A stretch of 27,325 nucleotides of DNA from an uncultured Lachnospiraceae bacterium (GCA_948438565.1 CAOJLW010000003.1:1-27325), one strand, 5' to 3'. Numbered from the stretch's first letter, positions 13,764 through 22,094 are shown. Translations and numbers: made by a program. The notes: generated by a model not told the origin, from the sequence alone.

Positions 13764-15131
13764 ATGATGGAAGTACAGACAGAAAACAAAATGGGGACAA
13801 TGCCAGTGAATCGGCTGTTGGTCAATATTTCACTGCCGATGGTTATTTCCATGCTGGTGCAGGCGCTCTATAATATCGTAGACAGCATTTTTGTGGCGCA
13901 GATCGACGAATACGCGCTGACAGCCGTTTCACTGGCATTTCCATTACAGAATTTTATGATTGCGGTAGCGGCAGGGACGGGCGTTGGCGTCAATGCTCTG
14001 TTGTCGAAGCGGCTGGGGGAAAAACGAATGGAGGAAGTGGATAAGGCCGCGAATAATTCCGTTTTTCTGGCCGCTTGCAGTTATTTGGTTTTTTTGATTT
14101 TAGGCATTTTTGGCTCGAAGGTCTATTATCAGGTGCAGACGGATATACCGGAAATGATCGATTATGGACAGCAATATCTGCTGATTTGCACTACGTGCAG
14201 TTTTGGTATGTTCGGGCAATTTTGCTTTGAGCGTCTTTTGCAGTCGACCGGGCGTACCGTCTGTACGATGATCACGCAGATGACAGGCGCGTTGTTAAAC
14301 CTGATCTTTGATCCGATTTTGATATTCGGCCTGTTTGGATTTCCCAGGATGGGGATTGCGGGAGCCGCTGCGGCTACCGTATTTGGGCAAATTGTGGCGA
14401 TGTTTTTTGCCCTCTATTATAACCAGCGGAAAAATAAGGAAGTCCGGCTTTCACTTGCCCGGATGCGGCCGGACGCAGGAACGATTAAGCAGGTGTATGA
14501 GGTGGCGGTTCCATCGATTCTCATGCAGTCGATTGGTTCGGTTATGACCTTTTTTATGAATAAGATCCTGCTTGGCTTTACATCGACGGCGGCGGCCGTG
14601 TTTGGGGTATATTTTAAACTGCAAAGTTTTATTTTTATGCCGGTGTTTGGAATGAACAACGGATTAATTCCGATTGTGGCGTACAATTTTGGGGCAGGCT
14701 ATAAACAGAGGATTGTACAGGCGGTAAAAAGCAGTATGTTGGCGGCTGTGGCGATTATGCTGGCAGGACTTTTGGTGGCGGAGCTGATTCCAGAACAGCT
14801 GCTGCTATTGTTTAACGCTTCTGAGCAGATGCTGGAAATCGGGGCGCCGGCGCTTCGAATTTTATCGTTAAGCTATCTGTTTGCCGGCGTATCCATTGTG
14901 GCAAGCGGTGTATTCCAGGGGCTTGGAAAAAGCGTCTACAGCCTGGTTTTATCTGTAATCCGCCAGTTGTTTGTCCTGATTCCGATTGCGTATCTGCTTT
15001 CGCTGACCGGAATTTTAAATTGGGTGTGGCTGGCATTTCCAGTTGCCGAGACGGTGACCATTGTCGTGGCGGCGTTTTATCTTCGAAAGGTGAAGAAAAA
15101 CCTGGACGCAATGATTGGAGACCGGAAATAG
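13764..15131 (+). CDS. MATE-family multidrug/metabolite efflux protein
   Basis: A 455-residue membrane protein with about 12 hydrophobic segments in two similar halves, typical of MATE antiporters that export organic cations or metabolites using a Na+ or H+ gradient. Family-typical sequences include the N-terminal LLVNISLPMVISMLVQALYN, then IVDSIFVAQ, AGTGVGVNALLSKRLG, NLIFDPILIFG and the second-half PVFGMNNGLIPIVAYNFGA. Length is normal. ATG 13764 follows AGGAGG by six bases; the adjacent ATG 13767 is equally possible. It sits 18 bases after the small ORF and 47 bases before the thioesterase gene, so it belongs to the same run. Substrate not predictable. Confidence 0.93.
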   Translation: MMEVQTENKMGTMPVNRLLVNISLPMVISMLVQALYNIVDSIFVAQIDEYALTAVSLAFPLQNFMIAVAAGTGVGVNALLSKRLGEKRMEEVDKAANNSVFLAACSYLVFLILGIFGSKVYYQVQTDIPEMIDYGQQYLLICTTCSFGMFGQFCFERLLQSTGRTVCTMITQMTGALLNLIFDPILIFGLFGFPRMGIAGAAAATVFGQIVAMFFALYYNQRKNKEVRLSLARMRPDAGTIKQVYEVAVPSILMQSIGSVMTFFMNKILLGFTSTAAAVFGVYFKLQSFIFMPVFGMNNGLIPIVAYNFGAGYKQRIVQAVKSSMLAAVAIMLAGLLVAELIPEQLLLLFNASEQMLEIGAPALRILSLSYLFAGVSIVASGVFQGLGKSVYSLVLSVIRQLFVLIPIAYLLSLTGILNWVWLAFPVAETVTIVVAAFYLRKVKKNLDAMIGDRK

Positions 15132-15178
15132 GCCGTTTGGTCTGTAAGTTTACAAGGACGAGATAGAGGTGAAGTTGG

Positions 15179-15604
15179 ATGACAAAGCAAGAATTATTAG
15201 AGGAATACAAGTCAGGCATCGATAAAAATCCGTTTGCAGTTCCGATTGGCATCGAACTGTTGGAAGTGCGGAGGGGATATGTGTTAGCCAGAGTGAAAAA
15301 TAAACGGGAGCTGGAAAATATTTATGGAGATGTGCATGGGGGCTGCCTGTATACGATTGCGGACAATATGGCGGGAATCGCGGCGGGAACCTGCGGCTAC
15401 CATGTGACGACCGTCAACGGCAGCATTCAGTATTTGAAGGCGGGGCGCAATACGGAATATATTATCTGTGAGGCAAAAGTGATTAAGCCGGGGAAAACGA
15501 TCGATGCGGTTCATGTGGAAATTAAAGACGATAACGGGCAGTTACTCAATACGGCGGAGTTTACGTTTTTTAATTTGCAGAAAAGGGACGAGGTATGCAG
15601 TTAA
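15179..15604 (+). CDS. PaaI-like hotdog-fold thioesterase
   Basis: A 141-residue hotdog-fold protein of the PaaI/4HBT type, which hydrolyses acyl- or aryl-CoA thioesters in the cytoplasm. The active-site signature is at residues 50-65: GDVHGGCLYTIADNMAG, with HGG at 53-55 and Asp62 on the following helix. TTVNGSIQYLKAG supplies the typical central strand, with the usual Asn replaced in context by NGSIQYL. The C-terminal strand pair (IICEAKVIKPGKTIDAVHVE) is also characteristic. Its end overlaps the next gene by ten bases, indicating coupling. The substrate is unknown, and its link to methionine genes is not obvious. Confidence 0.85.
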   Translation: MTKQELLEEYKSGIDKNPFAVPIGIELLEVRRGYVLARVKNKRELENIYGDVHGGCLYTIADNMAGIAAGTCGYHVTTVNGSIQYLKAGRNTEYIICEAKVIKPGKTIDAVHVEIKDDNGQLLNTAEFTFFNLQKRDEVCS

Positions 15605-17382
15605 AAGAATATTTAAAAGGGCATCGTCTGATTACGGACGGAGCCATGGGGACATATTTTGCAAAAAAACATCCAGATGAAAGACAGATGCCGGAAGCTT
15701 GTAATCTTAGCTGTCCCCAACAGGTGGAACAGATTCATTTGGAATATATCAAAAGCGGCGCAAAGCTGATTCGGACGAATACGTTTGCGGCAAATACCAT
15801 GTTTTTTGAGGATATGGAAACAGTCGGTCGACTGATTGCGGCCGGCTGGGAAATTGCGCGGAGCGCAGTGGAAAAATCCGGGGAAAATGTCTGGATTGCC
15901 GCAGATATCGGACCGATTTACGATCCGCAGTTTTTAGGCAGGGAATCTGTCTTAGAGGAGTATTTTGCCATCTGCGATGTTTTTTTGAAATGCGGCGCTC
16001 AAGTCTTTGTATTGGAAACGCAGGCGGATTTTACGTATGTGGAGGCTGTGGCGGAGTATCTCAAACAGCGTCGGGACGTCTTTACGATGGTTCAGTTTGC
16101 TGTGGATCAGAACGGATATACCAGAAGCGGCTTAAGCCTGGGACGAATCATACAAAAAGCGTCGTCATTGGAAACGATCGACGCATACGGATTTAACTGC
16201 GGGATAGGCGCAACGCATTTGAAGCAGCTATTGGAAAAAGCAGTGTTTCCTAATAAGAAATATATCACTGCGCTTCCCAATGCAGGGTATCCGATGGAAC
16301 TGCGCGGAAGGACTTATTATGGGGAAAATCAGCGGTATTTTGTGGAAATGATGACGGAGATTGCAGGATTGGGCGTGGATATCCTGGGGGGATGCTGCGG
16401 GACAACGCCGGAATATATCAAAGATATCCGGAACGCCCTGGAGGGTATGGCGCAAACGTCAAAGAGGATCGGCGTTCTGATGCATAAGGCCAAAGGGAGC
16501 GCTGTGCATCCGATTCAGGAACGGATCCAGCGGGGAGAAAAGCTGTTTATCGCAGAATTGGATCCGCCGTTTGACGCGGATATTTCCAAGGTGATGCAGG
16601 GAGCCGTGAAATTAAAAGAAGCCGGAGTGGATCTGATTACACTGGCGGATTCCCCGATGGCGCGGACTCGTATGGATCCGGGCAGGCTGGCGGCAAAGGT
16701 GCAGGAGGAAGCGGGTATTTTGGCAATGCCCCATATATGCTGCCGGGATAAAAACGTCATTGCGCTGCGCGCCGGACTTTTGGGAGACTACATGAATGGG
16801 ATCCGGTATTTTCTGGCCGTGACGGGCGATCCGGTGGGCAGGGAGGACAGGGGCGCCATTACGCCTGTGTTTGACGTCAATTCTATCCGGCTGATGGAAT
16901 ATTTTTCGGAAATGAATCAGGAGCTGTTTTCCGATGATCCGGTATTTTATGGCGGCGCTCTAAATTATCATGGGGCCAATCAAGACGCGATTATACGGCG
17001 GGTGCGCCAAAAGATGGAAAACGGCTGCCGTATGTTTTTAACGCAGCCGATCTATGCGAAAGCGGATATGAAGCGGATAGCTGGGATTAAAAGCCAGACG
17101 GGGGCAAAGATTATGTGCGGGATCCTGCCGTTGGTCAGCTATCGAAACGCCAAATTTTTGACCAATGAAATGCCTGGAATTCGGGTGCCGCAGGAAGTGA
17201 TGGATCGTTATGATCCCGCTATGTCCAGGGAGGAAGCGGAGCAGACCGGCATTGAACTGGCGGTGGAGCTGGCCATTGCAATGGAGGGTCTGGCCGACGG
17301 ATACTATTTTATGACGCCGTTTAATCGGGCGGGCATGATTGCGGAAATTATACAAAGGGTAAAAACGCAGCAGGAGGTATGA
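15595..17382 (+). CDS. Bifunctional homocysteine S-methyltransferase / methylenetetrahydrofolate reductase
   Basis: A 595-residue fusion of the YitJ type. Residues 1-285 are a homocysteine S-methyltransferase (TDGAMGTYF; zinc ligands Cys202 in NCGIG and Cys267/Cys268 in GGCCGTTPE). Residues about 305-595 are a 5,10-methylene-THF reductase of the MetF fold (FIAELDPPFDADISKV, ITLADSPMARTRMDP, FLAVTGDPVG, FLTQPIYA), which would make 5-methyl-THF with a flavin. Length matches the family. It starts inside the thioesterase gene and is followed after one base by metH, so the enzyme that makes methyl-THF is made together with the enzyme that consumes it. No S-box riboswitch or other methionine-responsive leader is visible upstream in this operon. 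Confidence 0.93.
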   Translation: MQLKEYLKGHRLITDGAMGTYFAKKHPDERQMPEACNLSCPQQVEQIHLEYIKSGAKLIRTNTFAANTMFFEDMETVGRLIAAGWEIARSAVEKSGENVWIAADIGPIYDPQFLGRESVLEEYFAICDVFLKCGAQVFVLETQADFTYVEAVAEYLKQRRDVFTMVQFAVDQNGYTRSGLSLGRIIQKASSLETIDAYGFNCGIGATHLKQLLEKAVFPNKKYITALPNAGYPMELRGRTYYGENQRYFVEMMTEIAGLGVDILGGCCGTTPEYIKDIRNALEGMAQTSKRIGVLMHKAKGSAVHPIQERIQRGEKLFIAELDPPFDADISKVMQGAVKLKEAGVDLITLADSPMARTRMDPGRLAAKVQEEAGILAMPHICCRDKNVIALRAGLLGDYMNGIRYFLAVTGDPVGREDRGAITPVFDVNSIRLMEYFSEMNQELFSDDPVFYGGALNYHGANQDAIIRRVRQKMENGCRMFLTQPIYAKADMKRIAGIKSQTGAKIMCGILPLVSYRNAKFLTNEMPGIRVPQEVMDRYDPAMSREEAEQTGIELAVELAIAMEGLADGYYFMTPFNRAGMIAEIIQRVKTQQEV

Positions 17383-17383
17383 G

Positions 17384-19810
17384 ATGGATAGACGGACTTT
17401 TCAGCAGTTAATCGAACAGGGGCCTGTGATTTTAGACGGTGCGACAGGCAGCAACTTACAGGCGGCGGGTATGAAGCTGGGAGTGTGTCCGGAACAGTGG
17501 ATATTGGAAAATCCGGAAGCGATTGTAAAGCTACAGCGCGCTTATGTGCAGGCCGGGACACAGATCCTCTATGCGCCGACGTTTACGGCGAATCGGATCA
17601 AACTGGCGGAATATGGTCTACAGACGCAGTTGTCTGCAATGAATGCGCGTCTGACCGCGCTTTCCAAAGAAGCGGCCGAAGGACGGGCCTATGTGGCGGC
17701 CGATATTTCGATGACCGGAAAACAGCTGTATCCGATTGGAGATATGCAGTTTGAAGAACTGGTAGAGATTTATAAAGAACAGGCGCTGGCGCAAGAGGAA
17801 GCAGGAGTGGATCTGTACGTCATAGAAACCATGATGAGTTTACAGGAATGCCGTGCGGCTCTATTGGCCGTCAAAGAATGCAGCAGCCGTCCTGTGATGG
17901 TCAGTTTGACGTACGAAGACACGGGGCGCACGCTGTTTGGCACAGATCCCAAAACAGCGGTGATTGCGCTGCAAAGTCTGGGCGCAGATGCGGTTGGACT
18001 CAACTGTTCTACCGGACCCGATCAGATGAAAGAGCTGGTGGAAGCCATGTATGAGGTGGCTTATGTGCCGATTTTGGTGAAGCCAAACGCTGGATTGCCC
18101 AGGCTGTCCGATGGAAAAACCGTATATGATATGCAGCCGCGGGAATTTGCAAAATCCGTACAGTCGCTGGCACAGTGCGGGGCCAGGATTTTTGGGGGAT
18201 GCTGCGGGACAACCCCCGAGCATATAAAGGCTATGGCGGATGCGCTGCAAGGAGAAGCGTTGCTTCCAGTCAAACAGACGCACAGGCGTTTTTTAACATC
18301 AGAACGCAGTTATATGGAAATTTTGCCGGACGGGCCGTTTACGATTGTAGGCGAGAGGATTAATCCTACCGGCAAGAAAAAGCTACAGGAAAAGTTGCGG
18401 AAGGGAAGCCTCGATCTGGCCTGTGAAATGGCCGTCCAGCAGGAAAAGCATGGAGCCGCGGTGTTAGATATCAATATGGGTATGAATGGGATCGATGAAA
18501 AGGCCATGATGCAGTCGGCCATTTACGAGGTAACCTCCGCGGTGGATTTGCCTCTGTGCATAGATTCCAGCCATGTGGACGTCATAGAAGCCGCGCTGCG
18601 GATTTATCCGGGACGCGCGTTAATCAATTCTATCTCCATGGAGCAGGAAAAATTGGAAAAATTGATTCCAATTGCGGCAAAATATGGGGCGATGTTTATT
18701 TTGCTTCCACTTTCGGACGCCGGACTTCCGGAAAATATGCAGGAAAAGCATCGGATTATTGAAACGATAGCAAAAGCCGCGCAGGCGGCCGGGATGGCAA
18801 AAGAGGATATCGTCGTAGACGGCCTGGTGGCGACCGTTGGCGCGAATCCCAATGCAGCCGTCGAGTGTCTGGAAACGATTGCCTACTGCAAAGAAAACGG
18901 TTTTGTGACGATTTGCGGTTTGTCTAATATTTCCTTTGGACTGCCGGAACGCAGCTGCATCAATACGGCGTTTTTGACGGCGGCAATTACAAAAGGACTG
19001 ACGATGGCGATTGCTAATCCGGCTCAGGAGGCGCTTGTGGACGCGGCGTATGCAGCCGACCTTTTGATGAATAAAACCGGGGCGGATTTGCGTTATATTC
19101 ATCGGGCCAACGGCAAGAAGGAAACGGAGACGGGCGCTGTAATAAGCCTTCCGGAAAATCCAGATCGGCAGATAGACGCGCCCCAAAAAATTATTTTTGA
19201 TTGTGTAGTGGACGGAAATAAGGGAAGAATTTTAGCGGAGGCAGATCGCGCTTTGGCGGCCGGGGCAGATCCGGACGCATTGATTAGCGGCTGTTTGATC
19301 CCGGCGATTAACCGTGTGGGAGAGCTGTTTGAGCAGCAGATCTATTTTCTGCCGCAGCTGATTGCATCGGCGGGCGCGATGCAAAAAGCCATCGCCTATT
19401 TGGAGCCGATGATCCAACGGGAGGAGGGGAAGTCCCAAAAAGCGACGATTATTATGGCGACCGTCGAGGGGGATATCCATGATATCGGAAAAAATTTAGT
19501 TGTGTTGATGTTAAAAAATTATGGATATCGCGTGCTGGATTTGGGCAAGGACGTGGCAGCCGGACAGATTGTGGATGCGGCCATATCGGAGGACGCCCAA
19601 ATAATTGGTTTATCTGCGCTTATGACGACGACAATGATGCGAATGAAGGATGTCGTGGAGTTGGCGGCAAAACGTGGCTGTAAGAGCCGGATTATCATTG
19701 GCGGCGCCGCCGTGACCGAAAGCTTTGCAAAGGAAATCGGAGCGCACGGCTATTCGAAGGACGCCGCGGATTGCGTGCGTTTGGTGGAGCGTTTGTTGTC
19801 TGAAAACTGA
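17384..19810 (+). CDS. metH: Cobalamin-dependent methionine synthase, without reactivation domain
   Basis: An 808-residue MetH that transfers the methyl group of 5-methyl-THF to homocysteine through cobalamin. Domains are: homocysteine-binding barrel 1-290 (zinc ligands Cys208 in LNCSTG and Cys273/Cys274 in GGCCGTTPEH); folate-binding barrel about 318-580 (GERINPTG at 323-330, DINMGMNG); cobalamin cap about 600-690; and cobalamin-binding domain about 690-808 with D-x-H-x-x-G as DIHDIG, His699 being the lower axial cobalt ligand. The E. coli-type C-terminal AdoMet reactivation domain (about 330 residues) is absent, as in many Clostridia, so reactivation must be by another protein not seen here. 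GGAGG lies six bases before ATG 17384. It closes the gene run, and I find no clear terminator after it. Confidence 0.95.
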   Translation: MDRRTFQQLIEQGPVILDGATGSNLQAAGMKLGVCPEQWILENPEAIVKLQRAYVQAGTQILYAPTFTANRIKLAEYGLQTQLSAMNARLTALSKEAAEGRAYVAADISMTGKQLYPIGDMQFEELVEIYKEQALAQEEAGVDLYVIETMMSLQECRAALLAVKECSSRPVMVSLTYEDTGRTLFGTDPKTAVIALQSLGADAVGLNCSTGPDQMKELVEAMYEVAYVPILVKPNAGLPRLSDGKTVYDMQPREFAKSVQSLAQCGARIFGGCCGTTPEHIKAMADALQGEALLPVKQTHRRFLTSERSYMEILPDGPFTIVGERINPTGKKKLQEKLRKGSLDLACEMAVQQEKHGAAVLDINMGMNGIDEKAMMQSAIYEVTSAVDLPLCIDSSHVDVIEAALRIYPGRALINSISMEQEKLEKLIPIAAKYGAMFILLPLSDAGLPENMQEKHRIIETIAKAAQAAGMAKEDIVVDGLVATVGANPNAAVECLETIAYCKENGFVTICGLSNISFGLPERSCINTAFLTAAITKGLTMAIANPAQEALVDAAYAADLLMNKTGADLRYIHRANGKKETETGAVISLPENPDRQIDAPQKIIFDCVVDGNKGRILAEADRALAAGADPDALISGCLIPAINRVGELFEQQIYFLPQLIASAGAMQKAIAYLEPMIQREEGKSQKATIIMATVEGDIHDIGKNLVVLMLKNYGYRVLDLGKDVAAGQIVDAAISEDAQIIGLSALMTTTMMRMKDVVELAAKRGCKSRIIIGGAAVTESFAKEIGAHGYSKDAADCVRLVERLLSEN

Positions 19811-19854
19811 TGGTCTGTCTACTGTATTTCTACTGAATTTGGCGGGTTCTTGTC

Positions 19855-19883
19855 TTGCTTTTTTTTGAAAAAATGTATACAAT
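19855..19883 (+). promoter_or_regulatory. Promoter for the phosphate acetyltransferase gene
   Basis: -35 TTGCTT (19855-19860) and -10 TACAAT (19878-19883) separated by 17 bases, leader of about 30 bases to ATG 19919. Confidence 0.6.
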
Positions 19884-19918
19884 AGAAATAAAATAAATGG
19901 ATAGGAGAGGTAGCAGAG

Positions 19919-20908
19919 ATGGCAATATTTGGATTTGGACAAATGATACAGATTTTAAAGAAAAATCCCAAGAAGATTGTATTTACAGAAGGAACCGATT
20001 CCCGTATTTTAGAGGCGGCTTCCCGCCTTTTGGCAAGTAATTTCCTGCACCCAATCCTGGTCGGGGACGAAGAGGCGATTTTGGAAGCGTCCGAAGAATG
20101 CGGCTTTAATATCCGCGGGGCGGAGATTATCGATCCCAAGACATTTGACCGGATGGACGAAATGATTGAGATGTATTGTGAACTGCGTAAGAAAAAGGGC
20201 GTGACGCCGGAACAGGCGAAAGAAATTTTATTACAGGGCAATTATTTTGGGACGATGTTGATTAAATTGGGGATGGCGGACGCTCTGTTAGGCGGCGCGA
20301 CATATTCTACGGCGGACACTGTCCGTCCAGCTTTGCAGCTGATTAAGACCAAACCCGGCAATCGTATCGTTTCCAGCGTCTTTATCTTGATCCGTTCCAG
20401 AGCGACCGGGGATAATGAAGTGCTGGCAATGGCGGATTGTGCGATTAATATCCGTCCGACCGAGGACGAGCTTGCTGAGATTGCAGTAGAAGCTGCGGAA
20501 TGTGCAAAGATATTCGGCGTTGATCCAAAAGTTGGATTTTTAAGCTACTCTACCTTTGGTTCCGGAGAAGGGGAGGATGTCGATAAGATGCGCAATGCGG
20601 CGGCTAAGACGAGGTTGCGGGCGCCGGATCTTGCGGTGGAGGGAGAATTGCAGTTTGACGCTGCGGTTTCACCGCGTGTCGCTCGTACAAAATGTCCGGA
20701 TTCTCCTTTGGCGGGACATATCAATACGTTTATTTTTCCGGATATCAGCGCAGGCAATATCGGATATAAGATTGCGCAGCGTTTGGGCGGGTTTGAGGCA
20801 TATGGGCCGATCCTGCTGGGATTGAATGCGCCGGTCAATGACTTATCACGCGGATGTAATGCGTCGGAAGTTTATTCGATGGCGATTATTACGGCGGCGC
20901 TGGCCTGA
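19919..20908 (+). CDS. pta: Phosphate acetyltransferase
   Basis: A 329-residue single-domain Pta, which interconverts acetyl-CoA plus phosphate with acetyl phosphate plus CoA. It yields ATP when followed by acetate kinase. Family features include KIVFTEGTDSRILEAA near the N-terminus, GMADALLGGATYSTADTVRP (residues about 118-137), FGVDPKVGFLSYSTFGSGEG and the C-terminal FPDISAGNIGYKIAQRLGG. The length is that of the short clostridial form, without the regulatory N-terminal domain of E. coli Pta. It has its own promoter and is not next to an acetate kinase gene here, although the pair is often adjacent in Clostridia. ATG 19919 has GAGAGG upstream. Related phosphate butyryltransferases differ in the central motifs, so the acetyl call is fairly safe. 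Confidence 0.93.
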   Translation: MAIFGFGQMIQILKKNPKKIVFTEGTDSRILEAASRLLASNFLHPILVGDEEAILEASEECGFNIRGAEIIDPKTFDRMDEMIEMYCELRKKKGVTPEQAKEILLQGNYFGTMLIKLGMADALLGGATYSTADTVRPALQLIKTKPGNRIVSSVFILIRSRATGDNEVLAMADCAINIRPTEDELAEIAVEAAECAKIFGVDPKVGFLSYSTFGSGEGEDVDKMRNAAAKTRLRAPDLAVEGELQFDAAVSPRVARTKCPDSPLAGHINTFIFPDISAGNIGYKIAQRLGGFEAYGPILLGLNAPVNDLSRGCNASEVYSMAIITAALA

Positions 20909-20969
20909 TGGCTGATCGGCTGGCCGCGACAAAGTTTTTCCTGTAAATTGGAAAAAATAAAAAAATAGC

Positions 20970-20999
20970 TTGACATTCTTGGACAAGTAATAGTATAAT
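20970..20999 (+). promoter_or_regulatory. Promoter of the tRNA-Val/tRNA-Met transcript
   Basis: Perfect TTGACA (20970-20975) and perfect TATAAT (20994-20999), spacer 18. It lies 33 bases before the first tRNA. Confidence 0.85.
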
Positions 21000-21006
21000 A
21001 GCAGAG

Positions 21007-21024
21007 CAGGTCAGGGATGACCTG
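21007..21024 (+). other. Hairpin in the 5' leader of the tRNA precursor
   Basis: CAGGTCA (21007-21013) and TGACCTG (21018-21024) form a perfect 7-bp stem with a GGGA loop, right at the expected 5' end of the transcript. It may protect the precursor or assist processing; no known riboswitch resembles it. Confidence 0.45.
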
Positions 21025-21032
21025 TTCATTAT

Positions 21033-21105
21033 GGGATCTTAGCTCAGCTGGGAGAGCATCTGCCTTACAAGCAGAGGGTCATAGGTTCGAGCCCTATAGG
21101 TCCCA
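21033..21105 (+). tRNA. tRNA-Val (anticodon TAC)
   Basis: A full 73-base cloverleaf. Acceptor GGGATCT pairs with AGGTCCC (one G-U pair), D-stem GCTC/GAGC, anticodon stem TCTGC/GCAGA with loop CTTACAA, T-stem ATAGG/CCTAT with loop TTCGAGC. Discriminator A, and no CCA is encoded. It reads GUA and, with a modified wobble base, other valine codons. Confidence 0.97.
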
Positions 21106-21114
21106 TATATCTAT

Positions 21115-21188
21115 GGCGGAATAGCTCAGTTGGCTAGAGCACACGGTTCATACCCGTGGTGTCGAGAGTTCAAATCTCCCTTCCGCTA
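21115..21188 (+). tRNA. Elongator tRNA-Met (anticodon CAT)
   Basis: A full 74-base cloverleaf. Acceptor GGCGGAA pairs with TTCCGCT, with G1-U72 as in Bacillus elongator tRNA-Met. Anticodon stem CACGG/CCGTG, loop TTCATAC. The initiator's C1-A72 mismatch and three G-C pairs below the anticodon loop are absent, so this is the elongator (or, if its C34 is lysidinylated, an Ile-AUA tRNA, which is less likely from sequence). The T-stem GAGAG/CTCCC contains one A-C mismatch. No CCA is encoded. Confidence 0.93.
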
Positions 21189-21213
21189 CTCCTCGAAGTG
21201 ATTATGATTTAAG

Positions 21214-21263
21214 CTGCGCCCGGACAGGCGGTTTTCGTGCCGTTTGTCCGGGCGTAGTTTTTA
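21214..21263 (+). terminator. Strong terminator of the tRNA transcript
   Basis: CTGCGCCCGGACA (21214-21226) pairs with TGTCCGGGCGTAG (21245-21257) over 13 positions with one G-T pair, followed by TTTTT. The loop adds a short GGC/GCC stem. Confidence 0.92.
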
Positions 21264-21309
21264 TATTGCAAAACCTGGGAGCAGGCCGAAAAATCAGCCG
21301 AATTGTGAG

Positions 21310-21341
21310 TTGAAAGGAAGGTCGTTCAGTGTTATACTGAA
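21310..21341 (+). promoter_or_regulatory. Promoter of the pyrE transcript with overlapping dyad
   Basis: -35 TTGAAA (21310-21315), spacer 17, -10 TATACT (21333-21338). The dyad TTCAGT (21325-21330) / ACTGAA (21336-21341) straddles the -10 and could be an operator. A second -10-like TATAAT at 21347-21352 has only TTCAGT as a -35. I see no PyrR-type attenuator in the short leader before ATG 21389. Confidence 0.6.
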
Positions 21342-21388
21342 ACAACATATAATACTTGTCAATTGGCATAAAATTAAGGAGAATTCTT

Positions 21389-22069
21389 ATGGAAGATTAT
21401 AAAAAAGAGTTTATTGAATTTATGGTAGAGAGCGACGTGTTAAAATTTGGCGAGTTTACGCTAAAGAGCGGGAGGAGATCCCCCTTTTTTATGAATGCTG
21501 GCGCTTATGTCACCGGCTCGCAGCTGATGCGCCTGGGCGAGTATTATGCAAGGGCGATTCATGAACGATACGGGACGGATTTTGACGTTTTATTTGGGCC
21601 TGCCTATAAGGGGATTCCGTTAAGCGTGGCGGCCTGCATTGCATTTTCCAAATTATACGGCAAAGAGATCCGCTATTGTTCGAATCGCAAAGAGGTCAAA
21701 GATCACGGCGACGCCGGTATCTTGCTTGGCAGCAAGCTAAAGGATGGGGATCGGGTCGTGATCATTGAGGACGTAACGACTTCCGGTAAGTCTATAGAAG
21801 AGACGTTTCCGATTTTAAAGGCGCAGAGCAATCTTGTGATTGTCGGTCTGATGGTTTCATTAAATCGGATGGAGGTCGGTCTTGGCGGCCATATCAGCGC
21901 GTTGGATGAAATCCGTCAAACGTATGGGTTCCCCGCAAACGCGATTGTTACGATGGCGGAGGTCGTGGAGTATCTCTATAATCGTCCGTGTCAGGGAAAA
22001 GTCCGGATTGACGATACATTAAAAGCTGCAATTGATGAATACTATAAAGAGTATGGAGTGAAAGCATGA
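21389..22069 (+). CDS. pyrE: Orotate phosphoribosyltransferase
   Basis: A 226-residue PyrE, which joins orotate to PRPP to give OMP in de novo pyrimidine synthesis. The PRPP-binding motif VVIIEDVTTSGKSIEE is at residues 123-138 with the acidic pair Glu127/Asp128. The N-terminal FGEFTLKSGRRSPFFMNAG and FGPAYKGIPL are also characteristic, as is CSNRKEVKDHG in the flexible catalytic loop. ATG 21389 has AAGGAG seven bases before it. An in-frame extension upstream (to 21356) has no ribosome binding site. It stands apart from other pyr genes and begins a run of membrane and hydrolase genes with no evident pathway link. Confidence 0.95.
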   Translation: MEDYKKEFIEFMVESDVLKFGEFTLKSGRRSPFFMNAGAYVTGSQLMRLGEYYARAIHERYGTDFDVLFGPAYKGIPLSVAACIAFSKLYGKEIRYCSNRKEVKDHGDAGILLGSKLKDGDRVVIIEDVTTSGKSIEETFPILKAQSNLVIVGLMVSLNRMEVGLGGHISALDEIRQTYGFPANAIVTMAEVVEYLYNRPCQGKVRIDDTLKAAIDEYYKEYGVKA

Positions 22070-22094
22070 TGTAAAAAATTTAAAGGAGAGGATT

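Noticed and set aside
20909..20945. Terminator after pta (GC-rich stretch followed by TTTTT)
   Set aside because: I could not draw a stem of more than about four pairs that ends at the T-run.
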